Made by a program: the position numbers and the translations under genes
Assembly: GCA_025362735.1 (NCBI GenBank)
Contig: JANYFL010000012.1
Location: 1-35,137 of the forward strand
Length of the DNA stretch: 35,137 nt
Direction: 5' to 3'
Source of the DNA: Betaproteobacteria bacterium
Lineage (GTDB): Bacteria > Pseudomonadota > Gammaproteobacteria > Burkholderiales > Burkholderiaceae_D
Shown: positions 24,927-34,994 of the stretch, one piece after another
Layout of the letters: each line of letters opens with the position of its first letter
Position numbering within the stretch: position 1 is the stretch's first letter
Notes under the pieces: model-generated
What the model saw: only the letters and a program-made list of their open reading frames with translations
Database searches by the model: none
Told to the model about the DNA's origin: nothing

Positions 24927-25865
24927 ATGTCCATGGATGACCGCGACGGTTTTATCTGGAAAGACGGCAAGCTGATCGACTGGCGCGATGCGACCATTCA
25001 CGTTCTGACCCATACCCTGCATTACGGCATGGGCGTGTTTGAAGGGGTGCGGGCTTACAAGCAGGTGGATGGTTCCACGGCGATTTTCCGTCTTCAGGAA
25101 CATACCCAGCGTCTGCTTAACAGCGCCAAGATTTTTCAGATGAAGGTGCTGTACGACGTGCAGACTCTCGTTGAGGCACAACGTGAAGTCGTGCGTGCCA
25201 ACAAGCTGGAAAGCTGCTATTTGCGTCCCATCATCTGGATCGGATCGACCAAGCTAGGCATTGGCGCACGGGATAACAGCATACATGTCGCGATTGCCGC
25301 CTGGCCATGGGGCGCTTATCTGGGTGCCGATGGCATGGAACGTGGGATCCGCGTCAAGACTTCATCGTTCACCCATCATCATCCCAACGTGACGATGTGC
25401 AAGGCCAAGGCGGTGAGCAATTACAGTATTTCCATCCTCGCAAATCAGGAAGCGACCAACGACGGTTATGAAGAAGCCATGCTGCTAGACCCGCAAGGTT
25501 TCGTCTGTCAGGGATCCGGTGAAAACGTTTTTCTGGTGAAGGACGGGGCGTTGCATACACCGGATCTTTCCGGCGGTGCGCTCGACGGAATCACCCGCCA
25601 GACCATCCTGACTCTGTGCCAGGAATACGGCATCAAACTGGTTGAGCGGCGCATCACCCGTGATGAGTTTTATATTGCCGACGAGGCCTTTTTTACAGGG
25701 ACCGCTGCTGAAGTGACGCCGATCCGTGAACTGGATGGTCGTGTGATTGGCAATGGTGAATTTGCAGGAACCCGTGGGCCGATCACGACCAGGTTGCAGG
25801 CTGCGTTCTTTGATATTGTGAACGGACGCAATCCGAAATACGCTGCATGGATGACCAAAGTTTGA
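24927..25865 (+). CDS. ilvE: Branched-chain amino acid aminotransferase
   Basis: IlvE is a pyridoxal-phosphate enzyme that performs the last step of leucine, isoleucine and valine synthesis. The 312-residue product has HVLTHTLHYGMGVFEGVRAY near the N-terminus and KAKAVSNYSISILANQEA, which contains candidate PLP-binding lysines. EAMLLDPQGFVCQGSGENVF and FFTGTAAEVTPIRELDGR complete the class IV fold. A GGAG lies about 10 bases before the ATG at 24927. A small CHCC zinc-finger gene follows after 39 bp, a pairing I recall from related genomes. Confidence 0.95.
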   Translation: MSMDDRDGFIWKDGKLIDWRDATIHVLTHTLHYGMGVFEGVRAYKQVDGSTAIFRLQEHTQRLLNSAKIFQMKVLYDVQTLVEAQREVVRANKLESCYLRPIIWIGSTKLGIGARDNSIHVAIAAWPWGAYLGADGMERGIRVKTSSFTHHHPNVTMCKAKAVSNYSISILANQEATNDGYEEAMLLDPQGFVCQGSGENVFLVKDGALHTPDLSGGALDGITRQTILTLCQEYGIKLVERRITRDEFYIADEAFFTGTAAEVTPIRELDGRVIGNGEFAGTRGPITTRLQAAFFDIVNGRNPKYAAWMTKV

Positions 25866-25904
25866 AACTGATTGCTAGAACAATAATCGATTGAAGGAGT
25901 CCAG

Positions 25905-26105
25905 ATGAGCACTGCCACCGCATCATCCAATGCCGTTCAGCTTGATGGCAACGACTTGCCCGCGTTCTGTCCCAATCCCGCCATGCCGGTCTGGAACCAT
26001 CATCCGCGTGTATTTCTGGATGTGACCAAAACGGGCGAAGCGAAATGTCCTTATTGCGGCACGGCCTATGCGCTCAAGCCCGGCGCCGTGGTGCACGGGC
26101 ACTAA
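25905..26105 (+). CDS. CHCC-type zinc-finger protein
   Basis: This 66-residue protein ends in a short zinc-binding domain: FCPNPAMPVWNHHPRVFLDV followed by AKCPYCGTAYAL, giving the Cys-His-Cys-Cys ligand pattern of the zf-CHCC family, related to a mitochondrial complex I accessory subunit (NDUFS6). Its bacterial role is not established. A strong AAGGAG precedes the ATG. It probably shares the ilvE transcript. Confidence 0.9.
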   Translation: MSTATASSNAVQLDGNDLPAFCPNPAMPVWNHHPRVFLDVTKTGEAKCPYCGTAYALKPGAVVHGH

Positions 26106-26118
26106 CGACAGACTAAGT

Positions 26119-26481
26119 CTAGAGTTCGTTAGCGCCAAGATAGGCGCTGAAGCCAATGGCCATTGCGGCCATCAACAGTCCGGCACCGATCAATAAGGTT
26201 AATGCGGCAATGATGACCACAGCCCAGCCAGAATTGTTTTTCCGGTCGCTTCCCGGATTCCATTGCGCGTCCCATTTTTCATCCGGGGTCAAGGCGAACA
26301 CAATCGCTTCGATGAAGCCGGTAAATGTGGGAATCAGGGTTAGGCAAAACATCGGATAAAGCCAGGGGCGCCAGCCCTTGCTGCCATGCAGATAAAATCG
26401 GTGCAGGCCAAATGTCCCACCCAGACTCGCGAATAGGGCAGCGACGGTTTTATTTTTGAAAGTAGAGTTTGTATTGTTCAT
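26119..26481 (-). CDS. TM2-domain membrane protein
   Basis: The 120-residue protein has the TM2 pattern: KNKTVAALFASLGGTFGLHR followed by FYLHGSKGWRPWLYP, then hydrophobic segments at about residues 35-55 and 82-110. TM2 proteins are small inner-membrane proteins of unknown role. The ATG at 26481 is chosen because the domain begins 10 residues later; a frame extension to 26574 adds 31 unlike residues. It converges on the zinc-finger gene and is divergent from hemH. Confidence 0.8.
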   Translation of the reverse strand: MNNTNSTFKNKTVAALFASLGGTFGLHRFYLHGSKGWRPWLYPMFCLTLIPTFTGFIEAIVFALTPDEKWDAQWNPGSDRKNNSGWAVVIIAALTLLIGAGLLMAAMAIGFSAYLGANEL

Positions 26482-26579
26482 GCTGCTATTGTGCCATTGG
26501 ATGAATTGAGCACTTCCTCGGTACGCTCTGCCTTTCAACCTACAATCACGTTTGCGCTCTAACCCAACAATCATTCGGT

Positions 26580-27710
26580 ATGCCTTTTCGTAAAGAACCC
26601 GACTACACGCATGGCACGCTCGAAAAGAGCGGCATTTTGCTGGTTAATCTGGGTACACCGGATGAACCGACGACTGCGGCAGTGCGGCGCTATCTGAAGG
26701 AGTTTTTGTCAGACCCACGCGTGGTTGAAATTCCGCGTTTGATCTGGTGGTTGATTCTCAATCTGCTTATTCTGCCAATCCGCTCGTCCAAATCGGCTGC
26801 GAAGTATGCAGCGATCTGGATGCCAGATGGTTCTCCGCTAAAAGTCTGGACGGCCAAGCAGGCCACATTACTGCGCGGAGTATTGGGCGAACGTGGCCAT
26901 GAAATCGAGGTAGCCCATGCGATGCGCTATGGCAATCCTTCGATTGCTTCGGTGCTTGATCAACTCAAGGCACAAGGCTGCGGACGCATCCTGGTACTGC
27001 CGCTTTATCCGCAGTATTCGGCGACGACCACAGCTTCGACCATCGACGCCGTGAATGCGTGGAGCGCATCAGTGCGCGATGTACCCGAGCTGCGCTTTGT
27101 AAAGCATTTCCACGATGCCCCCGGTTACATTGACGCGCTGGCGCGCAATATCACTGCATATTGGGAAAAGCATGGGCGCGAAATCTGGGCTGACGAAAAG
27201 CACAGCCGACTGGTGATGAGTTTTCACGGTTTGCCCAAGCGCAATCTGCTGTTGGGTGATCCGTATCACTGCGAGTGTCTGAAAACGGGTCGTCTGTTGA
27301 CCCAAAAGCTGGGCTTGAAAAAGGAACAGGTAGAGGTCAGTTTCCAGTCTCGCTTTGGCAAAGCCGAATGGCTGAAACCTTATACCGCGGCCACACTGGA
27401 ACGTTTGACTAAGGATGGGGTAACGCATGTGGACATCTGCTGCCCTGGTTTCCCGGCCGACTGCCTGGAAACCCTGGAAGAAATCGCAATGGAAGGTAGG
27501 GAGACCTTTCTCAATGCGGGCGGACAGTCTTATCGGTACATGCCTTGTCTGAATGACGATTCGGGCTGGATTGCTGCTCTGGGGAATATCGCCGAACGTC
27601 ATCTGCAAGGCTGGCCCACGCGTCGCTTGAGTCCTGACGAAAAAGCCCGAGTCGAAGCGATTGGCCAGGTGCAAAGGGCACAGGCCAGAGCCTTGGGAGC
27701 CAAGCAGTAA
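26580..27710 (+). CDS. hemH: Ferrochelatase
   Basis: HemH inserts ferrous iron into protoporphyrin IX, the last step of haem synthesis. The 376-residue protein has GILLVNLGTPDEPTTAAVRR at the N-terminus, MSFHGLPKRNLLLGDPY containing the metal-site histidine, FQSRFGKAEWLKPYT and CCPGFPADCLETLEEI with the conserved glutamate. A hydrophobic stretch near residue 58 (LIWWLILNLLILPIR) may aid membrane association. It lies directly upstream of the heat-shock genes but is separated from grpE by a dedicated sigma-32-type promoter. Confidence 0.95.
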   Translation: MPFRKEPDYTHGTLEKSGILLVNLGTPDEPTTAAVRRYLKEFLSDPRVVEIPRLIWWLILNLLILPIRSSKSAAKYAAIWMPDGSPLKVWTAKQATLLRGVLGERGHEIEVAHAMRYGNPSIASVLDQLKAQGCGRILVLPLYPQYSATTTASTIDAVNAWSASVRDVPELRFVKHFHDAPGYIDALARNITAYWEKHGREIWADEKHSRLVMSFHGLPKRNLLLGDPYHCECLKTGRLLTQKLGLKKEQVEVSFQSRFGKAEWLKPYTAATLERLTKDGVTHVDICCPGFPADCLETLEEIAMEGRETFLNAGGQSYRYMPCLNDDSGWIAALGNIAERHLQGWPTRRLSPDEKARVEAIGQVQRAQARALGAKQ

Positions 27711-27727
27711 GCGGTACATCTGAGCAG

Positions 27728-27779
27728 AAGCGGCTCTAAGGATTGATCCTCACAGAGTAAATCAAGAAAAAAGCCGCTT
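27728..27779 (+). terminator. Stem-loop after hemH overlapping the grpE promoter
   Basis: AAGCGGCT (27728-27735) pairs perfectly with AGCCGCTT (27772-27779) around a 36-base loop that contains its own AGGAT-ATCCT hairpin (27739-27750). It could weaken hemH read-through. The right arm runs into the -35 box of the predicted heat-shock promoter. There is no T run after the stem. Confidence 0.4.
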
Positions 27780-27804
27780 GAAAAGGGCGGGCGAATACCC
27801 ATAT
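27777..27804 (+). promoter_or_regulatory. Sigma-32 (heat-shock) promoter before grpE
   Basis: CTTGAAA at 27777-27783 and CCCATAT at 27798-27804 are separated by 14 bp. They match the known RpoH consensus (CTTGAA, 13-15 bp, CCCCATNT) almost fully. It lies 50 bp before the grpE start and would drive grpE, and probably dnaK and dnaJ, during heat stress. No CIRCE element was seen, so HrcA control is not suggested. Confidence 0.75.
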
Positions 27805-27854
27805 TCCGGCAATGGGTAAAAATCAGTTGTGGAGAATACGCAGTGGAGAAAGCA

Positions 27855-28460
27855 ATGTCAGGGCATGAAAGTAAGACCGAAACAGTAACCGCAGCCGAAC
27901 AGCAGACCGAGCCAAAGACCGAAAATCAGGCGCAACCTCAGGACGCAGTACCAGCGTCCCAGCCTCAATCTGAAGCGAAATCGGAACCTCTCGATCCGGT
28001 TGCTGACTTGACGGCGAAACTGGCTGCTGCAGAAGCCAAGGCCAATGAAAATTACGATAGCTTCCTGCGTGCAAAGGCTGACATGGAGAACATGCGTCGC
28101 CGCGCCCAGGAAGACGTGGCCAAGGCACACAAGTTCGGCATTGAGAATTTTGCCGAAAATCTGCTGCCGGTGTTCGATAGCCTCTATGCCGCGCTGGCCG
28201 ATCAGACTGGTGATACTGCCAAGTTGCGCGAAGGCGTCGAACTAACTTTGCGTCAGCTCAAATCCGCCTTCGAGAAGGGCAAGCTGGTAGAGATTGATCC
28301 TGTCGGCCAGAAATTCGATCCGCACCGGCATCAAGCGATTTCGATGCAGCCATCCGACAGCGTTGCCCCGAATCACGTGATCACCGTGTTGCAAAAAGGC
28401 TGGATGATTACGGACCGTGTGCTGCGTCCGGCCCTGGTCGTCGTAGCTCAGGCCGCATAA
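27855..28460 (+). CDS. grpE: Nucleotide exchange factor GrpE
   Basis: GrpE releases ADP from DnaK and acts as a dimer in the cytoplasm. The ATG at 27855 is chosen because GGAG lies 5-6 bases before it; this gives 201 residues. Residues 1-50 are Glu/Gln/Pro-rich and disordered. A long helix follows ([20 protein letters not shown]), and then [36 protein letters not shown] and the C-terminal beta domain with FDPHRHQAI and [18 protein letters not shown]. It is the first gene after the sigma-32-type promoter. Confidence 0.95.
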   Translation: MSGHESKTETVTAAEQQTEPKTENQAQPQDAVPASQPQSEAKSEPLDPVADLTAKLAAAEAKANENYDSFLRAKADMENMRRRAQEDVAKAHKFGIENFAENLLPVFDSLYAALADQTGDTAKLREGVELTLRQLKSAFEKGKLVEIDPVGQKFDPHRHQAISMQPSDSVAPNHVITVLQKGWMITDRVLRPALVVVAQAA

Positions 28461-28484
28461 AACAATATAAGCGGTGAATTAACC

Positions 28485-28512
28485 CTTGAAATTGAAGGGA
28501 CATTCACAACAT
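28485..28512 (+). promoter_or_regulatory. Possible second heat-shock promoter before dnaK
   Basis: A good -35-like CTTGAAA lies at 28485-28491 in the 92-bp grpE-dnaK gap. No convincing CCCCAT-type -10 is found at the expected 13-15 bp distance; only weak CA-rich sequence is present around 28506-28512. It may be non-functional or depend on an unusual -10. Confidence 0.25.
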
Positions 28513-28552
28513 ACAGTACAGGTTGGTTTTTTACGAATTCAGGAGAAAAAAA

Positions 28553-30505
28553 ATGGGAAAAATTATCGGGATTGACTTGGGCACGACCAATTCGTGCGTC
28601 GCCATCATGGAAGGCGGTACCCCCAAGGTCATTGAAAACAGTGAAGGTGCACGTACCACGCCGTCGATCATCGCCTATGCGGATGACGGTGAGGTACTGG
28701 TAGGCGCCTCGGCCAAACGTCAGGCCGTCACAAATCCCAAGAACACGCTCTACGCGGTCAAGCGTCTGATCGGTCGCCGGTTCGAGGAAAAGGAAGTGCA
28801 AAAGGACATCAACCTGATGCCCTATTCGATTCTCAAGGCCGACAACGGCGATGCCTGGGTCGGTGTACGCGACAAGAAACTGGCCCCGCCGCAAGTGTCG
28901 GCCGAAGTACTGCGCAAAATGAAAAAGACCGCCGAGGATTATCTTGGCGAAGAAGTCACTGAAGCCGTCATCACCGTACCGGCTTATTTTAACGATTCGC
29001 AACGTCAGGCAACTAAAGACGCGGGCCGTATCGCCGGTCTGGAAGTTAAGCGCATCATCAATGAACCAACCGCTGCGGCCTTGGCCTTCGGTCTGGACAA
29101 GCACGGTAAGGGCGACGCCAAGATTGCTGTGTACGATTTGGGTGGTGGTACCTTCGATATTTCCATCATTGAAATCGCTGACCTCGACGGAGAGAAACAG
29201 TTTGAAGTGCTTTCGACCAATGGCGATACCTTCCTCGGTGGTGAAGACTTCGATCAGCGCATCATTGATTACATCATCAGTGAGTTCAAGAAAGAACAGG
29301 GTGTTGATCTGTCCAAGGACGTTCTCGCATTGCAACGTCTGAAAGAAGCCGCTGAGAAGGCCAAAATCGAACTGTCGAGTAATTCGCAGACTGATATCAA
29401 TCTGCCTTACATCACGGCCGATGCATCGGGTCCGCGGCATTTGAATATCAAAATGACCCGCGCCAAACTGGAGTCGCTGGTTGAAGAGCTGATCGAACGC
29501 ACGATCGAGCCTTGTCGTATCGCGATGAAGGATGCAGGCGTGAAGTCTTCGGATATTTCTGACGTGATCTTGGTGGGCGGTATGACACGCATGCCCAAGG
29601 TGCAAGAGAAGGTCAAGGAGTTCTTTGGCCGTGATCCGCGCAAGGACGTGAATCCGGATGAAGCCGTTGCGGTTGGCGCGGCGATTCAGGGCGGCGTGCT
29701 CAAGGGTGAAGTCAAGGACGTGCTCCTGCTCGACGTAACACCGCTGTCGCTCGGTATTGAAACCCTTGGTGGCGTGATGACCAAGATGATCAAAAAGAAC
29801 ACGACCATCCCGACCAAGTTCGCGCAAACTTTCTCGACTGCCGACGACAACCAGTCGGCCGTGACAATCAAGGTATTCCAAGGTGAACGTGAAGTCGCCA
29901 TGGGCAACAAGCTGCTGGGCGAATTCAATCTTGAAGGTATTCCGTCGGCGCCGCGCGGTACGCCGCAGATCGAAGTCAGTTTTGATATCGATGCAAACGG
30001 CATCTTGCACGTCGGCGCGAAGGACAAAGCAACCGGCAAGGAAAACAAGGTCACGATCAAGGCCAACTCGGGTTTGAACGAAGCCGAGATCGAGAAAATG
30101 GTCAAGGATGCCGAGGCCAATGCTGAAGACGACAAGAAGGTGCTCGAACTCGTGACGGCGCGTAATCAGGCCGATGCGATGGTGCACTCGGTCAAGAAGT
30201 CGCTGACTGAATATGGCGACAAGCTGGAGGCAGACGAGAAGACCAAGATCGAAGATGCGATCAAAGTCGCTGAAGAAGCGCTCAAGTCGGATGATAAGGA
30301 AAAGATCGAGTCATCCACTGAAGCACTGATGACCGCTTCGCAGAAGCTGGGTGAAAAGATGTATGCCGATGCACAGGCTGCGCAAGCGGCGGCAGGTGCA
30401 GCTGCGGGTCCCGGAGCTGCTGGCGCACAGGATGCCCAAGCTCATCAGACCGGAGCGGACGATAACGTTGTTGATGCAGAGTTTAAAGAAGTGAAACGGG
30501 GCTAA
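28553..30505 (+). CDS. dnaK: Chaperone DnaK (Hsp70)
   Basis: DnaK binds exposed hydrophobic segments of client proteins in an ATP-driven cycle with DnaJ and GrpE. The start at 28553 follows AGGAG by 7 bases and begins [15 protein letters not shown], giving 650 residues. [30 protein letters not shown] and [13 protein letters not shown] are the nucleotide-binding signatures. [16 protein letters not shown] begins the substrate-binding domain. The Ala/Gly-rich tail ends with [12 protein letters not shown], close to the conserved C-terminal motif of bacterial DnaK. Confidence 0.97.
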   Translation: MGKIIGIDLGTTNSCVAIMEGGTPKVIENSEGARTTPSIIAYADDGEVLVGASAKRQAVTNPKNTLYAVKRLIGRRFEEKEVQKDINLMPYSILKADNGDAWVGVRDKKLAPPQVSAEVLRKMKKTAEDYLGEEVTEAVITVPAYFNDSQRQATKDAGRIAGLEVKRIINEPTAAALAFGLDKHGKGDAKIAVYDLGGGTFDISIIEIADLDGEKQFEVLSTNGDTFLGGEDFDQRIIDYIISEFKKEQGVDLSKDVLALQRLKEAAEKAKIELSSNSQTDINLPYITADASGPRHLNIKMTRAKLESLVEELIERTIEPCRIAMKDAGVKSSDISDVILVGGMTRMPKVQEKVKEFFGRDPRKDVNPDEAVAVGAAIQGGVLKGEVKDVLLLDVTPLSLGIETLGGVMTKMIKKNTTIPTKFAQTFSTADDNQSAVTIKVFQGEREVAMGNKLLGEFNLEGIPSAPRGTPQIEVSFDIDANGILHVGAKDKATGKENKVTIKANSGLNEAEIEKMVKDAEANAEDDKKVLELVTARNQADAMVHSVKKSLTEYGDKLEADEKTKIEDAIKVAEEALKSDDKEKIESSTEALMTASQKLGEKMYADAQAAQAAAGAAAGPGAAGAQDAQAHQTGADDNVVDAEFKEVKRG

Positions 30506-30535
30506 TCGGCCAAGCAGGAATAAGCTTAAAGTCCC

Positions 30536-30596
30536 GACGCAGAGGCGCAGAGGACGCGGAGAAAATCTCTCTCAGCGTCCTCTGCGCCTCTGCGTC
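30536..30596 (+). terminator. Perfect 22-bp inverted repeat between dnaK and dnaJ
   Basis: The arms 30536-30557 (GACGCAGAGGCGCAGAGGAC plus GC) and 30575-30596 are exact reverse complements with a 17-base loop. The RNA hairpin would be very stable. No T run follows, and dnaJ begins 23 bp later, so partial termination, RNase processing or 3'-end protection of dnaK mRNA are all possible. The sequence resembles the repeat after spoT. Confidence 0.65.
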
Positions 30597-30619
30597 CAGT
30601 ATTAATTCGAGAATCAAAC

Positions 30620-31747
30620 ATGGCAAAACGCGACTATTACGAAACGCTGGGTCTGGCGAAAAACGCTTCTGAAGAAGAAATCAAGAAGGCCTATCGCAAG
30701 ATGGCGATGAAATTTCATCCTGACCGCAATCCGGACGACAAGAGCGCCGAGGAAAAATTCAAGGAGGCCAAAGAAGCCTACGAGATGCTTTCCGATACCG
30801 ACAAGCGCGCGGCCTACGATCGCTACGGTCATGCGGGGGTTGATCCCAATATGGGCGCGGGTGCTGGCGGTTTCGGTGGTGGCGGTTTTGCCGATGCGTT
30901 TGGCGATATCTTTGGCGATATTTTCGGTGGTGGCCGCCAGCAACGCGGCGGGGCGCAAGTTTATCGCGGTGCTGATCTGCGCTATTCGATGGAAATTACG
31001 CTTGAGCAAGCCGCCAAGGGTTATGACACCCAGATTCGTGTGCCGAGCTGGAATAACTGCGATACCTGTCATGGTTCTGGTGCGAAACCGGGTACCAAGC
31101 CGACGACTTGTCCGACCTGCAATGGCAATGGTCAGGTCCGCATGCAGCAAGGTTTTTTTTCGATTCAGCAGACCTGTCCCAAGTGCCATGGTACCGGTAA
31201 GATCATTCCCGAACCTTGCGCGACTTGCGATGGCGTGGGCAAGGTCAAGACCAACAAGACACTTGAGGTGAAGATTCCGGCCGGCATCGACGAAGGCATG
31301 CGCATCCGTTCTTCCGGTAATGGCGAGCCCGGTGTCAATGGTGGGCCATCCGGCGATCTCTATGTTGAAATTCACATCAAGCCGCATAACGTGTTTCAGC
31401 GCGATGGCGATGATCTGCATTGCGAAATGCCGATCTCGTTTGCGACAGCTGCGCTCGGTGGTGAGATTGAAATTCCCACCTTGTCAGGACGTGCTGCGAT
31501 CACCATTCCCGAAGGGACACAAAGCGGCAAGACCTTCCGTCTGCGCAGCAAAGGCATCAAAGGTGTGCGCTCGGCTTACCCCGGCGATCTCTATTGTCAC
31601 ATCATCATTGAAACCCCCGTTCGCTTGACTGAGCATCAGAAAAAACTGTTGAAGGAATTCGACAAGTCCACACGCGAAGGTGGTGACAAGCACAGTCCGC
31701 AAAGCAAAGGCTGGTTCGACAAGGTCAAGGAATATTTCTCCGAATGA
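30620..31747 (+). CDS. dnaJ: Co-chaperone DnaJ (Hsp40)
   Basis: DnaJ delivers substrates to DnaK and stimulates its ATPase. This 375-residue type I protein has a J domain with the [11 protein letters not shown] loop that contains HPD, a Gly/Phe region (about residues 75-115), and four zinc repeats: [24 protein letters not shown] and CATCDGVG. C-terminal substrate-binding and dimerisation domains complete it. The stop codon overlaps the start of the pabB-pabC fusion by 4 bp. Confidence 0.97.
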   Translation: MAKRDYYETLGLAKNASEEEIKKAYRKMAMKFHPDRNPDDKSAEEKFKEAKEAYEMLSDTDKRAAYDRYGHAGVDPNMGAGAGGFGGGGFADAFGDIFGDIFGGGRQQRGGAQVYRGADLRYSMEITLEQAAKGYDTQIRVPSWNNCDTCHGSGAKPGTKPTTCPTCNGNGQVRMQQGFFSIQQTCPKCHGTGKIIPEPCATCDGVGKVKTNKTLEVKIPAGIDEGMRIRSSGNGEPGVNGGPSGDLYVEIHIKPHNVFQRDGDDLHCEMPISFATAALGGEIEIPTLSGRAAITIPEGTQSGKTFRLRSKGIKGVRSAYPGDLYCHIIIETPVRLTEHQKKLLKEFDKSTREGGDKHSPQSKGWFDKVKEYFSE

Positions 31748-33597
31748 CAGACGTTGCGAGTAGTGTTTACGCGCTGCTCGACGATGCTTCGTTGGAGAAC
31801 GGGAGAGGCGAACGGCGTAGTCGTCTCTACACCGGCTTGGCTCGTGAACTGATTTGTAGCGAACCCGAAAAACTGGACGTCATTTGTGCTGAGGCTGCAG
31901 CGGCTATTAAAAATGGACTGCATGCCGTTTTGCTCAGTGATTATGGCTTCGGCACGCGCTTGCAAGGCGTAGCGTCTAAACAAGATTCGGGATGCTTGCG
32001 TATCCTGTTGTTCAGGGAGTTCCGCTTTCAAACTCACGACGAAACCGAGCAATGGCTTGCGCGTGAAGAGGGCGGACAGCTTGATGCAGAGCTGCATTGC
32101 GCCGGTATCTGTGATGTGCATCATGGCGTCACGGTCGAGCAATATGATCAGGCCATTACTGCGATCCAGCAATGGTTGACTGCCGGTGACTGCTACCAGA
32201 TCAACTACACCTATCCCATTCACTTCAAAGCGTTTGGTACCCCATTTGCACTGTATCGCCGCTTGCGTGCAAAGCAACCAGCGCCTTATGGTGCATTGAT
32301 TGGCCTGCGGGATGGAAGCTCCATTCTGTCGTGCTCACCTGAGTTGTTCTTGAAGCATGAGGATAGGCGCCTGACCGCTCAGCCCATGAAAGGGACGGCT
32401 GCTGCAGGAAGTGACGAACAAGAAACGCAAAACCAGATGGCGCGTCTCTTGAACGATCCGAAGAATCGCGCCGAGAATCTGATGATTGTGGATTTGTTGC
32501 GCAATGATCTGGGACGGGTTGCTGAGACTGGCACAGTTAAGGTGCCGACCTTGTTTGCAGTAGAGCGTTTTGGTGATGTCCTGCAAATGACATCGACAGT
32601 TGAAGCCAAACCACAGTCAGAGATTGGATTGGCCGAAGTATTACGTGCTTTGTTTCCCTGCGGTTCGATTACCGGTGCACCGAAATTCCGTGCGATGCAA
32701 CGCATCGACCAGATCGAAGCCAACCCTAGAGGACTCTATACAGGCACAATCGGTTGGTTCGATCAGCCACTGAATGGAGAGACACTCGGACCCTTTTGTT
32801 TTTCGGTCGCCATTCGCACTTTGGAATTGTCTGCGCCGACTTTGGATGGAACAAGGCTCGGTTGCATGGGAGTAGGCGGTGGCATTGTCACCGACAGCCA
32901 AGCATCAGCCGAGTATGCGGAATGTGCATTGAAGGCGCGCTTTCTGACCGGATTGGATCCCGGCTTTCAATTGTTTGAAACCATCTATGCCACGCGTGCG
33001 GGTTGCCGCCACCTGTCACGTCATCTGGCGCGATTAAAAAATTCTGCTGAGTATTTCGGTTTTGTTTATGATGAATCTGCCATTCGACTTGCGCTGGAAT
33101 CAACCTGTGCCGAGTTGGATGATCAAGGCTATCGTCTTCGTCTCAGTTTGTCTAAAGATGGAACATTAAAATTGACACATGCTGTTTTGCAAGCGGTTCT
33201 GCAAGTTAGTGCAGAACCGGTGCAATTGCTCGTTGCCGATCAACCGATTGACTCAAGGAATCTCTTTCTTCATCACAAAACCACACTGCGTTCACGCTAT
33301 GACCGGGCCTGGCAACAAGCAGAGCAGCAGGGTGCTTTTGATACCTTGTTCTTTAATGAACGCGGTGAATTGACCGAGGGTGCGCGCAGCAATATCTTTA
33401 TTCAGCGTAATGGGATTTGGGCGACTCCGCCCGTTTCATGTGGACTGTTGCCAGGAGTGATGCGGGCAGTCTTGCTGGATGATCCGGTCTGGAAGACAGA
33501 AGAGGCAGTCTTGAACTATGCAGACCTGATGGCTGCGGAGGCCATCATGGTCTGCAATGCACTCCGGGGTGTGCTCCCGGCAATGCTGAAAAAATAA
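31744..33597 (+). CDS. pabB: Aminodeoxychorismate synthase component I / 4-amino-4-deoxychorismate lyase fusion
   Basis: The 617-residue protein joins two successive steps of p-aminobenzoate synthesis for folate. Residues 1-410 are the PabB chorismate-binding domain, with [23 protein letters not shown] carrying the PIKGT-type lysine, [31 protein letters not shown] and [17 protein letters not shown]. Residues 415-617 are a PabC-like class IV aminotransferase fold with [27 protein letters not shown] and [12 protein letters not shown]. Its ATG overlaps the dnaJ stop (ATGA), so it depends at least partly on the heat-shock transcript. The glutamine amidotransferase PabA is not in the window. Confidence 0.92.
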   Translation: MTDVASSVYALLDDASLENGRGERRSRLYTGLARELICSEPEKLDVICAEAAAAIKNGLHAVLLSDYGFGTRLQGVASKQDSGCLRILLFREFRFQTHDETEQWLAREEGGQLDAELHCAGICDVHHGVTVEQYDQAITAIQQWLTAGDCYQINYTYPIHFKAFGTPFALYRRLRAKQPAPYGALIGLRDGSSILSCSPELFLKHEDRRLTAQPMKGTAAAGSDEQETQNQMARLLNDPKNRAENLMIVDLLRNDLGRVAETGTVKVPTLFAVERFGDVLQMTSTVEAKPQSEIGLAEVLRALFPCGSITGAPKFRAMQRIDQIEANPRGLYTGTIGWFDQPLNGETLGPFCFSVAIRTLELSAPTLDGTRLGCMGVGGGIVTDSQASAEYAECALKARFLTGLDPGFQLFETIYATRAGCRHLSRHLARLKNSAEYFGFVYDESAIRLALESTCAELDDQGYRLRLSLSKDGTLKLTHAVLQAVLQVSAEPVQLLVADQPIDSRNLFLHHKTTLRSRYDRAWQQAEQQGAFDTLFFNERGELTEGARSNIFIQRNGIWATPPVSCGLLPGVMRAVLLDDPVWKTEEAVLNYADLMAAEAIMVCNALRGVLPAMLKK

Positions 33598-33598
33598 A

Positions 33599-34879
33599 TC
33601 AGCCGGGCTGGTTTAGCTTGATCAGCCAGATCTTGGCGAGATCGGCAGAGCCATCCGTTCCCTTGACGGACTTGAAGGTCTCGATGGCTTTGTCTTTCTT
33701 GCCGCCTTGGAGATAGGCTAAGCCTAGTTCCAATTTAGCTGCCTCAGCATTTTTGAGTCCACCCTTGGCAATACCCTTTTCGATCAATTCGGCGCTTTTG
33801 TCGAACTGACCTGCGGCAAGATAATTGACACCGACGCTTACAAAGCCTTTGCCGTCTTTATTATTGGCAACGGCTTTTTCATCACTTGGAAGAGCCTTCA
33901 TTTCATCTGCAGCGCGCTTGGTCGCCTTGTCGCGCAGGGCCTTGTCCGCTGTGGCAGTAGCTCCAGTTCCCAACATGCCGTTGGAAAAAGCCAGGTCAAT
34001 GATTTTTTTGGCTTCGATAGCGTGACCATCCTGTAGAGCCAGTTCTGTATATTCGCGATAGGCGTCGGGTTTGCTGACATTGTCAGTCGCCAACTGCAGT
34101 CGATACGCGTCCAGATCAAGCGTATTGGAGTAAGCAGGGTTTCTGAAAACTTGATCAATCAATTTCATCAGATTCTGGCTACTGGGATACAAAGTCGCCA
34201 ATTTAGTCAGGCCAGCAGTGTAGGCTGGTATATTTTTTTCTTGCTGGTAGATAGCGGCCAGATTTTTTACATCCTCTTCCGCTGGTTTCTTGCCTGCTTT
34301 TTCTTCTAACTGAATGACCATGTCCAGTTCTTTGGCCGCATTGGTCATGTCTTCACTAAAGTAATACGCGGCGAACATGCGCTTGCGAATCAGGGGCTCA
34401 TTCCCGCCTGCCTCAACATAGCGCTTGCCCCATAAAATGGTATTGGGGTAGTCCTTTTTTGCGTAATACTGCTCCGTCATCAGCTGCTTGATGGTCAACT
34501 GATTGGCAGCTGGAGCTTTACCTGTGGCAAATACTTTTTCAAATGCTTTTGAAGCAGCATCGAAATCTCCCAAACTCATCGCTGCGGTACCCCGCATCGT
34601 TTCGATGATATAAATTTCATAGGGGGTTTTGTCGGGAACGGCATCTGTCTCAGCCAGTTTTACTAACGCATCCTTGAAGTTCTGGCTTTTGTTGAGTTCT
34701 TGCGCGGGCTGGATAATCTTGACCAACGCGGGGCGAATGGTATCGGCAGGTGCAGCAACGGGAGCATCTGCCGCGACTGCAGCATGCATACCAATGACTG
34801 GTGTGATAGCAATGCCCAGAGCCATCACCATGTGGGCACAAAGCGGGTGTAGTGATCGTGTCGAGAATTTATTATTCAT
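33599..34879 (-). CDS. Exported TPR-repeat protein
   Basis: The 426-residue protein starts with a basic N-terminus and hydrophobic run (about residues 14-34) ending near HAAVAADAP, a likely Sec signal peptide, so it is probably periplasmic. The rest is almost wholly helical with TPR-like pairs, for example MSLGDFDAASKAFEKVFATG and LGLAYLQGGKKDKAIETFKS. GGAG lies 8 bases before the ATG. It is transcribed in the same direction as, and 115 bp after, an exbD-like gene, suggesting a link to energy-coupled outer-membrane transport. No enzymatic motif is seen. It converges on the pabB fusion with a one-base gap. Confidence 0.85.
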   Translation of the reverse strand: MNNKFSTRSLHPLCAHMVMALGIAITPVIGMHAAVAADAPVAAPADTIRPALVKIIQPAQELNKSQNFKDALVKLAETDAVPDKTPYEIYIIETMRGTAAMSLGDFDAASKAFEKVFATGKAPAANQLTIKQLMTEQYYAKKDYPNTILWGKRYVEAGGNEPLIRKRMFAAYYFSEDMTNAAKELDMVIQLEEKAGKKPAEEDVKNLAAIYQQEKNIPAYTAGLTKLATLYPSSQNLMKLIDQVFRNPAYSNTLDLDAYRLQLATDNVSKPDAYREYTELALQDGHAIEAKKIIDLAFSNGMLGTGATATADKALRDKATKRAADEMKALPSDEKAVANNKDGKGFVSVGVNYLAAGQFDKSAELIEKGIAKGGLKNAEAAKLELGLAYLQGGKKDKAIETFKSVKGTDGSADLAKIWLIKLNQPG

Positions 34880-34994
34880 GAGAATCTCCGATGAGAAAAA
34901 TCCACCGCAGATTGACCGCGATGGATTGTGTTGAGACTGATCTTAAGAACTTACCACCAGTTGAGTCGTGAATGGCTGTGCGAGTTCCCAATAA

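Noticed and set aside
27711-27854. CIRCE operator before grpE
   Set aside because: No TTAGCACTC-N9-GAGTGCTAA pattern is present; only the sigma-32-type promoter is visible.
28448-30187. 579-codon open frame antisense to dnaK
   Set aside because: Long antisense frames opposite dnaK are a known by-product of its codon bias. The translation has no recognisable domain and is implausibly rich in His, Phe and Arg, while dnaK itself is certain.
30614-31420. 268-codon open frame antisense to dnaJ
   Set aside because: It mirrors the conserved dnaJ codons, shows no family motif and has low-complexity Ala/Thr/Arg composition.
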